Origin: CAXTTV01 sp964247295
GTDB lineage: Bacteria > Chloroflexota > Ktedonobacteria > Ktedonobacterales > Ktedonobacteraceae
Length of the DNA: 6,404 nucleotides
Reading direction: 5' to 3'
Assembly: GCA_964247295.1 (NCBI GenBank)
Contig: CAXTTV010000244.1
Location: 1 to 6,404, forward strand
Positions 1 to 5,310 of the stretch are shown here, in pieces. The notes below the pieces were generated by a model. That model was not told the DNA's origin. It saw only the letters and a list, made by a program, of their open reading frames with translations, and searched no databases. The position numbers were made by a program, and so were the translations under genes. Position 1 is the first letter of the stretch, and each line of letters begins with the position of its first letter.

Positions 1-107
1 TTGCCCATCATTGCGGCGTGTCAACAGCCTGCCTACGAGTTCCAGGGGGCATCTTCACTCTCCCATCTTCTTTTCCCAGTAGAATTGCAACACCTTTCCT
101 ATATAAT
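1..107. other. Window edge with no supported gene
   Basis: One plus-strand frame is open from the edge to a TGA at 121-123 and could be the tail of a gene outside the window, but its 40 residues show no recognisable pattern. Minus-strand frames are broken by stops. I see no terminator hairpin after the membrane protein gene. Confidence 0.3.
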
Positions 108-656
108 CTACTGCTGGCTCTGATTCTCCGGCTGAGGAGATGCAAAGGCTGTATATGTAACAGTATCCCATGCGTTATGAATGCCAATAAACAAAAATAG
201 TATTGTAGCAGCTCCTACGATGAAAAGGGCCAGCCTTGCATTGCTTACCATCATCAGTGCTGCGACAACCAGGGCTATATAGGAGAGAAACGGAAAGATT
301 ATATGCCACAGCCAGTCTTCCAACACCAGATGATAGTCGGTTTGATGACTCGCCCTTCGTATAACGACAATGGTATAAATTACCCCTGCCAGCCCACAGG
401 TTCCTAGCAACAGGCTGGCATTCCAGAGAGCAGACCAGGGCACAGTAAGAATCGCGGCAATGAGAAGCGCAACACAAAGATGTACGACGGTCGGTGTGGC
501 AAATGCTCCGGTTGTCTCTTCCGATCCTCGCTTCCCTCTTGATGAAATCAAGGTAACTGCAACAAACATTAATCCTGTCAACGCCGCAGATGCGGAACCA
601 ACGATAACATAAAAGTCCTTCCAGCTATCTAGTAAAGGCACTGTCACCTCTTGCAA
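108..656 (-). CDS. Integral membrane protein of unknown function, five predicted helices
   Basis: This is a 182-residue protein with no catalytic motif that I recognise. Hydrophobic stretches suggest five membrane helices at about residues 15-38, 57-75, 78-99, 117-138 and 141-160, with a polar tail from about 172. The first helix (YVIVGSASAALTGLMFVAV) and the last segment with HNAWDTVTY resemble a family of uncharacterised bacterial membrane proteins seen as 'hypothetical protein'; this is from memory. The start is TTG (654-656), chosen because AGGGAG lies 8 bases upstream of it; an in-frame GTG three codons later is too far from that site. The stop is TAG at 108-110. It is transcribed away from the hydrolase gene and shares its upstream region. 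Acid or metal-binding residues within the helices are few, so a transport role is not indicated. Being a real gene is likely; its function is unknown. Confidence 0.85.
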   Translation of the reverse strand: MQEVTVPLLDSWKDFYVIVGSASAALTGLMFVAVTLISSRGKRGSEETTGAFATPTVVHLCVALLIAAILTVPWSALWNASLLLGTCGLAGVIYTIVVIRRASHQTDYHLVLEDWLWHIIFPFLSYIALVVAALMMVSNARLALFIVGAATILFLFIGIHNAWDTVTYTAFASPQPENQSQQ

Positions 657-664
657 AATAAGAT

Positions 665-670
665 CTCCCT
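665..670 (-). promoter_or_regulatory. Ribosome-binding site deciding the TTG start at 656
   Basis: On the minus strand AGGGAG is followed by 8 bases and then TTG. No ATG occurs nearby in frame, so this site is the main support for the TTG start of the membrane protein. Confidence 0.7.
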
Positions 671-691
671 TCGCTACACCTATAAATATTT

Positions 692-703
692 AGATGTTGT
701 ACA
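692..703. repeat. 12-base direct repeat, copy 1 (AGATGTTGTACA)
   Basis: This is an exact copy of the word at 726-737, with 34 bases between the starts (about three helical turns). It would lie at the predicted transcription start of the membrane protein gene, a position suited to a repressor site. The operator role is inferred. Confidence 0.5.
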
Positions 704-707
704 GGCC

Positions 708-738
708 AGTATAGCTGCTCGCACAAGATGTTGTACAA
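708..738 (-). promoter_or_regulatory. Weak promoter candidate for the membrane protein gene
   Basis: On the minus strand the -10-like TATACT (708-713) matches TATAAT at five of six positions. The only -35-like word is TTGTAC (733-738), with a long 19-base spacer and three matches to TTGACA. The implied start of transcription near 701 would give a leader of about 45 bases. The assignment is weak and rests mostly on the -10 and on the flanking repeats. Confidence 0.3.
726..737. repeat. 12-base direct repeat, copy 2 (AGATGTTGTACA)
   Basis: This is the second exact copy. It contains most of the palindrome TTGTACAA (731-738) and overlaps the -35-like word of the minus-strand promoter candidate. 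The two copies bracket the TATACT box. Confidence 0.5.
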
Positions 739-806
739 GAGATAGGCTTCTCTTTTTTTCTCTCCAACAATCCAGTACAATACCAATGACTGGTGTCAAA
801 TGACCC

Positions 807-835
807 TGGACGGTGGTGGGCGACGGCTTTACACT
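807..835 (+). promoter_or_regulatory. Weak promoter candidate for the hydrolase operon
   Basis: TGGACG (807-812) and TACACT (830-835) are 17 bases apart, each matching four of six consensus positions. Transcription would start near 842, leaving a leader of about 30 bases to the ATG at 871. If real, it means the longer frame opened by GTG at 793 is not translated from there. Another -10-like word, TACAAT (776-781), has no matching -35. Confidence 0.3.
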
Positions 836-851
836 TAGAATCACTAAGTGT
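831..851. promoter_or_regulatory. Inverted repeat, operator candidate upstream of the hydrolase
   Basis: ACACTTAG (831-838) and CTAAGTGT (844-851) are perfect inverted copies with 5 bases between. The repeat overlaps the TACACT box and the predicted transcription start and ends 19 bases before the ATG at 871. The symmetry is seen directly; regulator binding is inferred. It could also be a small RNA hairpin near the ribosome-binding region. Confidence 0.4.
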
Positions 852-870
852 TAGAGAAAGCTTGAGATCT

Positions 871-2100
871 ATGGACAGAAAAATTTCTTTATCGACGGCA
901 GATACATCAGTCAGGGATGCTAAAACCCTGCCCCTGCGATCCCGCTTCCGAAAAACGAGATGGTTTGCTCGCGCTCTGCTGCTTTTGCTGCTCTTATTCA
1001 ATCTCTGGCTCACCTTTTTTCCTACTGGTCGCAGTGCCTTACGAGCAGCTCTGGTGCTTCCTGCTCTCCTCACAAATTCAGATCCCTTGCCGCTCCAAAT
1101 TACAGGCTCGCCTGTTAAATTCGAGCGATCCCAGACAACTTCCGCAATCGGACCCGTTTACCTGGATATCTATGAGCCCGCCGACCCTCCACCGGCGATT
1201 TCCAGTAAGCGGGCAGCACTTATCAATATTGTGGGAGTTGGAGATAACCGGGCCGATCCTCAGCTTATCAATCTTTCGCGCTCCCTGGCTCATGAGGGTT
1301 TTGTTGTGGTCAATATGGGAACGCCAGCCCTCTTCTCTTTTCGACTCACGCCGGATGACCGGGAGTCGGTGATCCAGACCGTCTCATGGCTCTCACATCG
1401 CGCCGATATTGACCCGAAACGGATCGGGATTATTGGCTTCAGCGCGGGAGGAGCGCTGGCCTGCCTCGCCGCAGCTGATCTACGCATGCAAAACCATTTG
1501 AATTTTATTACGCTGTTCGGTAGCTATTTCGATGCTTCTACATTACTGCATGAGATGGGCCGCCGCTCTTTAAATATTGATGGTCACGCTCAGCCATGGC
1601 ACCCTACCTATGTCCCGACTCAGGTCCTCGCCAATACTCTGAATACTTCGCTGTCAGTTCAGGAAAACAACCTTTTTCAACAGGCCTTTAAGCAAAACGG
1701 GAATCCACTTACGGATGCGGAACAGCGGCAACTTTCGCCTCAGGCAGCGGCAATCTATCACCTGCTGGAGGGAGACCAACCAGATCAGACGGATCAGAAT
1801 TTCGCGAAGCTTTCACCTCAGGTGAAGGAACAATTAACGGCGCTATCCCCCAGCCAGATTCTGTCGAAGATCACGGCGCATCTTTATATATTGCATGATC
1901 GGAACGATCAGTATCTGCCGTACAGCCAATCAAGGCAGCTCGCAGCCGAGATTCAGCGCATGCGTCGTCCCTATGATTTCGCTGAATTTGGGATCTTTCA
2001 GCACGTCGAGGTTCGGCCAGATCTGGGATTTGGACAGATCGCCGATGACGCCTCACATCTTTACCGATTGCTCACAGAGATGCTCGCCATCGCCTCATAG
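871..2100 (+). CDS. Membrane-anchored alpha/beta hydrolase
   Basis: A 409-residue serine hydrolase of the alpha/beta fold. A basic stretch (residues 23-30, RSRFRKTR) precedes a leucine-rich membrane segment at about 31-50, giving an N-terminal anchor with the catalytic part probably outside the cytoplasm. The nucleophile elbow is GFSAGG with Ser191; the likely acid is Asp346 in HDRNDQYLP and the likely base His378 in FQHVE, in the usual order and spacing for the fold. Residues 220-330 would hold a helical cap with little recognisable sequence. An ester or peptide-like substrate is possible; I cannot name it. The frame is open back to a GTG at 793, but that codon has no ribosome-binding site and the added stretch contains an inverted repeat and a promoter candidate, so I prefer ATG 871, although its own site is also weak. 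The 94-residue membrane protein gene follows closely and is probably cotranscribed. Confidence 0.85.
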   Translation: MDRKISLSTADTSVRDAKTLPLRSRFRKTRWFARALLLLLLLFNLWLTFFPTGRSALRAALVLPALLTNSDPLPLQITGSPVKFERSQTTSAIGPVYLDIYEPADPPPAISSKRAALINIVGVGDNRADPQLINLSRSLAHEGFVVVNMGTPALFSFRLTPDDRESVIQTVSWLSHRADIDPKRIGIIGFSAGGALACLAAADLRMQNHLNFITLFGSYFDASTLLHEMGRRSLNIDGHAQPWHPTYVPTQVLANTLNTSLSVQENNLFQQAFKQNGNPLTDAEQRQLSPQAAAIYHLLEGDQPDQTDQNFAKLSPQVKEQLTALSPSQILSKITAHLYILHDRNDQYLPYSQSRQLAAEIQRMRRPYDFAEFGIFQHVEVRPDLGFGQIADDASHLYRLLTEMLAIAS

Positions 2101-2112
2101 AAAGGAACAGGG

Positions 2113-2397
2113 ATGATGTTCTGGCTCATAGTATTCTGGCTTGTTTCGGGTTGTATCCTGGGTCTCCTTGCACTGGTGGCCGGTCTGCGAACCCCGCCCT
2201 GGCTCTCTCATCCAAGATCGCGGACCCGGCTCATTCCCGCAATGGCAGCGATTTTCTGCCTGCTTGCGGGTCTGATGAGCCGCTGGTTGATTGGAAGCCT
2301 GTTTGCCAGCGCCGCTGCCTGCGCTTTGACTCTGCTGGCACTGGTCCTCTTGCATCTACTCTCAAAAAACCTTAATTCACAAGCCGAAGTAGAGTAG
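2113..2397 (+). CDS. Small membrane protein, probably cotranscribed with the hydrolase
   Basis: A 94-residue protein made largely of hydrophobic residues. Helices are likely at about residues 3-25, 41-60 and 62-84, with a basic, proline-containing loop between the first two (RTPPWLSHPRSRTR) and a short polar tail. It starts 12 bases after the hydrolase stop. AAAGGA (2101-2106) lies 6 bases before the first ATG; a second ATG follows directly at 2116 and could also be used. The tight spacing indicates one transcript with the hydrolase, and a role as partner or anchor for it is a guess from context only. I recognise no family. Because membrane-type composition can arise by chance in short frames, the ribosome-binding site and spacing are the main support. 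Confidence 0.65.
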   Translation: MMFWLIVFWLVSGCILGLLALVAGLRTPPWLSHPRSRTRLIPAMAAIFCLLAGLMSRWLIGSLFASAAACALTLLALVLLHLLSKNLNSQAEVE

Positions 2398-2461
2398 CCA
2401 CAATATCTTCAAGGCAGGTGCTGATATCTATCTTGCGACATACCCGTCAAAAGTATTCGCT
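2398..2461. other. Convergent gap with no visible terminator
   Basis: These 64 bases lie between the 3' ends of the small membrane protein gene (plus) and the methylase gene (minus). I find no stem-loop with a T run on either strand, so the two transcripts may overlap here. Confidence 0.4.
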
Positions 2462-4267
2462 TCACACTGACACTCCCTCTGCCATAGAGGACAACACGTT
2501 CTTTTCGAGGAAAGAGGAAAAGTAACGTGACCCAAAAGCCTGTACTACAAGTGCCTCTAAATCTTTTTCTTTCCGACTCTGGATCTCTTCGTCTGAAGTA
2601 AGTATAAGTTCTTGTACAATCTGGATAATTTTTCGGCTCGGTTCTGTAGAGGGATCTGGCATGGGATATTTCTCAACATATTGAGTTAGATATCTTCTAC
2701 GACCCCCGTAAAGCTTATTATTAAAAACGAGGTCATGATACGTTGTCATCAACTTAGAGTTTGCCACACCCATGATTAAGTAAAGTAAATCTCGTGAAGC
2801 AGTTTCACTCACGGTAACCCAGTAACAATTGCCATCTACAATACATCCACTGTCGTCAAAGAAAAATTTAGGCTCCGGGCTGATATCTGGAAAGACGATC
2901 TTTGGCTGCTCCCACAGGGCTGGATTTTGAGGAACCCAGATCTCGTACCACTGTCGCTTCGCCTCTAAAATATATTTCCTGCTCTCTAACCTTTCTCGAT
3001 GATGCTCTAAATATGCGGAGGCATGAGGATAATCTGCTAAGTCAATCGCCATACGCTTCCCATTTTTTATGATATGTGTGTAGAGAATGCGTCGCGATAA
3101 ACGTCCTTCATCTATCGCCCAACGTCTAGACTGGTCTTGTGAAAGCAAAAGATGAAGAGTGTGTTTTTCAGGTACTGGCAGAGAGCTATCTACAAGGTTA
3201 TCCCAATTATCTCTAATAAAAACGTCGTCTGCTGTCGTCTTAACTCCCACTCTCACTTTAGCGATATCACCAATACGAAATTTCATATTAGCATGTATTA
3301 TATCGATCCAGGCAGACTCTTTTGAAGTTGTCATACACCATGGTTCATCCAGGGATAATGGTAGTGACAATATTCCTGTTGTTACTTTATATCGCTGTTC
3401 AGCAATAAGATATTCACCATCGCCTGATTGATCCAGTACAGAATAAACTGAGTCCATCTTCCTGGGTACAGATGAGGTGTTTGTATCTTCATCTCGTTGT
3501 TGATAGATCCGTACAAATCTGCCTTTGTTATAAACAGCCTGGTCGCCTGAGAAGGTCTGATCGCGCTTTCTACCAACAAAGATGGCTGGTAAAACAGCAG
3601 CTTGAAATAATTTAGTGTCCCCTAGATCAAAAATTTCAAGAATATCATATTTACTGGCTAAAAGCTCACGTGTGGAGGCTCCTCCTCGCGTTGATAAAAA
3701 ACGGTTGGACGTGATTACACCTAGAATCCCGCCGGGAATGATACTACGGGTCATTGCGACGAGAAAAGCATGATAAAGATCAACGCGTCCCCTTAAATCA
3801 AAGGCTTCGGCCAGCTCTTGAGCCCTTTGAGCACCCAATACCTGCGTCCTTACATATGGAGGATTAGCTATGATGATATCAAATGGCTCGTTAAGTACAG
3901 GAGAGGAGTTAAGTTTGTCGAATAAAGTAGGTTGAACCTTTTTCGGACGAGACATTTCTAAGAAATCAGCTTGAACAAATTCAGTTGCTTTAATCGCTCG
4001 ATTTTCAAGGCGTTGCTGAGCCATTCTTAGAGACTCTTCGTTGGAGTCTATCCCTACAAATGAAATTTTCTGAAGATGCTCAGCGGGAATCGTATCGGCA
4101 AATGCTATTAATAGTTCTCCATCTCCACAGGCAGGATCTAAAACTCTGATTTTCTTTTTGGAATGAAAATCGCTTGAAGTGATAATCCTTCTGGCTAAAA
4201 AACAGGCAAGGGGTTGTGGAGTAAAATGTACTCCATGTGATTTCTGTTCGGTTATCTTTTTTCCCAT
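2462..4267 (-). CDS. N6-adenine DNA methyltransferase, Eco57I/TaqI-like, apparently solitary
   Basis: A 601-residue class I methyltransferase that should move a methyl group from S-adenosylmethionine to adenine N6 in a specific DNA site. Motifs in order: X-like HFTP (14-17), motif I LDPACGDG (43-50), motif II with Asp74 in VGIDSN, motif III with Asp111 in QADFLE, catalytic motif IV NPPY (135-138), and VI-like GVITSNRFLS (193-202). The rest fits a TaqI-type target-recognition region, with RIGDIAKVRVGVKT (331-344), KIVFPDI (456-462) and FNNKLYGGRR (525-534). The methylase motifs start almost at the N terminus, so there is no N-terminal nuclease domain as in type IIG enzymes, and no endonuclease gene is visible beside it. 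The frame opens at TTG 4294, but GAGGAAAGG lies 9 bases before ATG 4267, which I choose. By eye it is clearly more A+T-rich than its neighbours, suggesting horizontal gain. Target sequence unknown. Confidence 0.9.
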   Translation of the reverse strand: MGKKITEQKSHGVHFTPQPLACFLARRIITSSDFHSKKKIRVLDPACGDGELLIAFADTIPAEHLQKISFVGIDSNEESLRMAQQRLENRAIKATEFVQADFLEMSRPKKVQPTLFDKLNSSPVLNEPFDIIIANPPYVRTQVLGAQRAQELAEAFDLRGRVDLYHAFLVAMTRSIIPGGILGVITSNRFLSTRGGASTRELLASKYDILEIFDLGDTKLFQAAVLPAIFVGRKRDQTFSGDQAVYNKGRFVRIYQQRDEDTNTSSVPRKMDSVYSVLDQSGDGEYLIAEQRYKVTTGILSLPLSLDEPWCMTTSKESAWIDIIHANMKFRIGDIAKVRVGVKTTADDVFIRDNWDNLVDSSLPVPEKHTLHLLLSQDQSRRWAIDEGRLSRRILYTHIIKNGKRMAIDLADYPHASAYLEHHRERLESRKYILEAKRQWYEIWVPQNPALWEQPKIVFPDISPEPKFFFDDSGCIVDGNCYWVTVSETASRDLLYLIMGVANSKLMTTYHDLVFNNKLYGGRRRYLTQYVEKYPMPDPSTEPSRKIIQIVQELILTSDEEIQSRKEKDLEALVVQAFGSRYFSSFLEKNVLSSMAEGVSV

Positions 4268-4276
4268 CCCTGACAA

Positions 4277-4285
4277 CCTTTCCTC
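4277..4285 (-). promoter_or_regulatory. Ribosome-binding site deciding the methylase start
   Basis: On the minus strand GAGGAAAGG is followed by 9 bases and ATG (4265-4267). It falls inside the reading frame that opens at TTG 4294, which has no such site upstream. This argues that the first nine codons of the longer frame are leader, not protein. Confidence 0.65.
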
Positions 4286-4348
4286 ATCTCCCAATTTTTG
4301 ACTCTAGTGTACATGCATCTACGGTAGTATGATCGTTTTCTCCAGGTA

Positions 4349-4366
4349 GTACTTATATATAAGTAC
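4349..4366. promoter_or_regulatory. Perfect 18-base palindrome between the HEAT and methylase genes
   Basis: GTACTTATA is followed directly by its inverse TATAAGTAC, with no spacer. It begins two bases downstream of the HEAT stop and ends about 80 bases before the methylase ATG. There is no run of T after it on the minus strand and the stem is A+T-rich, so it does not look like an intrinsic terminator. A dimeric regulator site over the methylase promoter is the likelier reading; TATAAG within it could serve as a -10. Function is inferred. Confidence 0.5.
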
Positions 4367-4367
4367 G

Positions 4368-5060
4368 CTACACGTTCAGACGTTCCAGAGCCTGGGTGGC
4401 CTGAAAACGCACAAAGCTGACGGGATCTCTTAGCGATCTCTGAAGGGCAGGGATCGCGGCGGGATCTCCCAGGACTCCTAGCGATCGGGCGGCCTGTCGC
4501 CGAACCTCACCCTCCGAGTCCTGAAGGGCTCGCATCAGAAATTCGACGGCCTCACGATCTCCTAGATCTCCCAGCGATCGGGCGGCTTTGGCTCTGACCA
4601 GATATTCATGATCGGAGAGCGCGGTGATAAGTACATCCAGCGCCTGTGGATCTCCCAGACGACCTAACGCCCCGGCTGCTCTCCACCTGATCTGGTAGTC
4701 ATCTTCACCATGAGCCGAGGCCAGCAGATAGGTGAGAGCATCCAAAACCCTGGCATCCTTAATGCCTCCTAAAGCCTCGATCGCGGCCATGCGGATCTGC
4801 TCATCCTCTTTTATATTATCTACAAGCTCCAGAAGTGGTCCCGCCGCCCGGCGATCTCCCAGTTGTCCTAACGCTTCTATGATTGGTATCCTTTTTTTCT
4901 GATAGAAAAGCTCCAGTAAAGGTCCTACGGCTCTACGATCCCCCGACGCCCCTAATCTAGCAACAGCTTGATAGCGCACTCCTGCATCTGTATGCTTAAG
5001 TTCCCCTATCCATTCCTCAATACCAGATGTTCCCTCATTACGTGGTTTTTGATCAGTCAT
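4368..5060 (-). CDS. HEAT-repeat protein (PBS lyase HEAT-like)
   Basis: A 230-residue soluble protein built almost entirely of HEAT-like helical pairs. Units begin at about residues 28, 56, 89, 124, 155, 186 and 217 (last one cut short), with cores such as VRRQAARSLGVLGDPAAIPAL. The last four are spaced exactly 31 residues; the second lacks the usual acidic loop and the third has a longer one. Such folds bind proteins or act as scaffolds; the related phycobilin lyase repeats need not mean a lyase here, and no enzyme domain is present. The frame opens at a GTG (5087), but GAAGGA lies 9 bases before ATG 5060, so I choose the latter; the N terminus before residue 14 is polar. It runs in the same direction as the methylase downstream, but a gap of about 100 bases leaves a shared transcript uncertain. 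The partner is unknown. Confidence 0.88.
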   Translation of the reverse strand: MTDQKPRNEGTSGIEEWIGELKHTDAGVRYQAVARLGASGDRRAVGPLLELFYQKKRIPIIEALGQLGDRRAAGPLLELVDNIKEDEQIRMAAIEALGGIKDARVLDALTYLLASAHGEDDYQIRWRAAGALGRLGDPQALDVLITALSDHEYLVRAKAARSLGDLGDREAVEFLMRALQDSEGEVRRQAARSLGVLGDPAAIPALQRSLRDPVSFVRFQATQALERLNV

Positions 5061-5069
5061 AGTACGCAA

Positions 5070-5075
5070 TCCTTC
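5070..5075 (-). promoter_or_regulatory. Ribosome-binding site deciding the HEAT gene start
   Basis: On the minus strand GAAGGA is followed by 9 bases and ATG (5058-5060). The alternative GTG at 5087 has only a weak AGAG three bases before it. Confidence 0.65.
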
Positions 5076-5117
5076 AGAATTCTTCACAATCTCTACGACA
5101 AAACCGGATTATGGCAT

Positions 5118-5147
5118 ATCATACGCTCTTCCAATCCGTTTTTCCAA
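5118..5147 (-). promoter_or_regulatory. Promoter candidate for the HEAT gene
   Basis: On the minus strand TTGGAA (5142-5147) and TATGAT (5118-5123) are separated by 18 bases, matching the -35 and -10 consensus at four and five of six positions. The leader would be about 50 bases. An imperfect inverted repeat brackets the -10 (5100-5110 and 5133-5143). Confidence 0.45.
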
Positions 5148-5204
5148 ATGAGGATTACTAGTGGCATGTGCTAAGAGCATATGTTTTCTCTTCTCTTCTT
5201 CAAC

Positions 5205-5210
5205 TATAAT
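5205..5210 (+). promoter_or_regulatory. -10 box candidate for the SDR gene (TATAAT)
   Basis: This is an exact TATAAT about 100 bases upstream of the SDR start, preceded by a pyrimidine-rich stretch (5184-5201). No good -35 word lies at 16-18 bases; the word at 17 is TGTTTT. It would give a leader near 95 bases. TATTCT at 5256-5261 is a second, weaker option. Confidence 0.35.
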
Positions 5211-5297
5211 CCTGTACACTAAAAAAGGATTTTCAACTACTTTTGTTTCAAAATGTATTCTTTAAAGCGGGATAGGGATCTGAATGCTTCTTAATCC

Positions 5298-5302
5298 AGG
5301 AG
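5298..5302 (+). promoter_or_regulatory. Ribosome-binding site deciding the SDR start
   Basis: AGGAG is followed by 8 bases and ATG 5311. An in-frame ATG at 5284 has AGGGA (5274-5278) only 5 bases before it and would place nine extra residues ahead of the first strand of the fold. Confidence 0.7.
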
Positions 5303-5310
5303 TTTTATTT

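Noticed and set aside
18..200. Plus-strand 60-codon frame at the left edge
   Set aside because: It overlaps the 3' end of the membrane protein gene in antisense and shows no plausible protein pattern or ribosome-binding site.
737..759. AAGAGA/TCTCTT hairpin followed by seven T on the plus strand, like a small terminator or attenuator upstream of the hydrolase
   Set aside because: The stem has six mostly A-T pairs and a six-base loop, too weak to end transcription alone. The promoter candidate for the hydrolase lies downstream of it.
690..1073. Minus-strand 127-codon frame opposite the hydrolase 5' end
   Set aside because: It is a basic, low-complexity product antisense to the hydrolase anchor and runs through the repeat-bearing control region. 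It has no recognisable domain.
3159..3579. Short frames of 65-90 codons in other frames within the methylase gene
   Set aside because: They lie fully inside a well-supported gene and lack motifs or start signals.
2462..4294. Complete type IIG restriction-modification enzyme
   Set aside because: The methylase motifs begin near residue 14, so there is no room for the usual N-terminal nuclease, and no PD-(D/E)xK-like pattern was seen by eye.
4349..4366. Palindrome as intrinsic terminator of the HEAT gene
   Set aside because: There is no loop, no G+C-rich stem and no T run after it on the minus strand.
4368..5060. CRISPR-like or minisatellite array, because of recurrent GATC- and GGGCGGC-containing words
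   Set aside because: The recurrences follow the 31-codon HEAT period in one open frame and are coding repeats.
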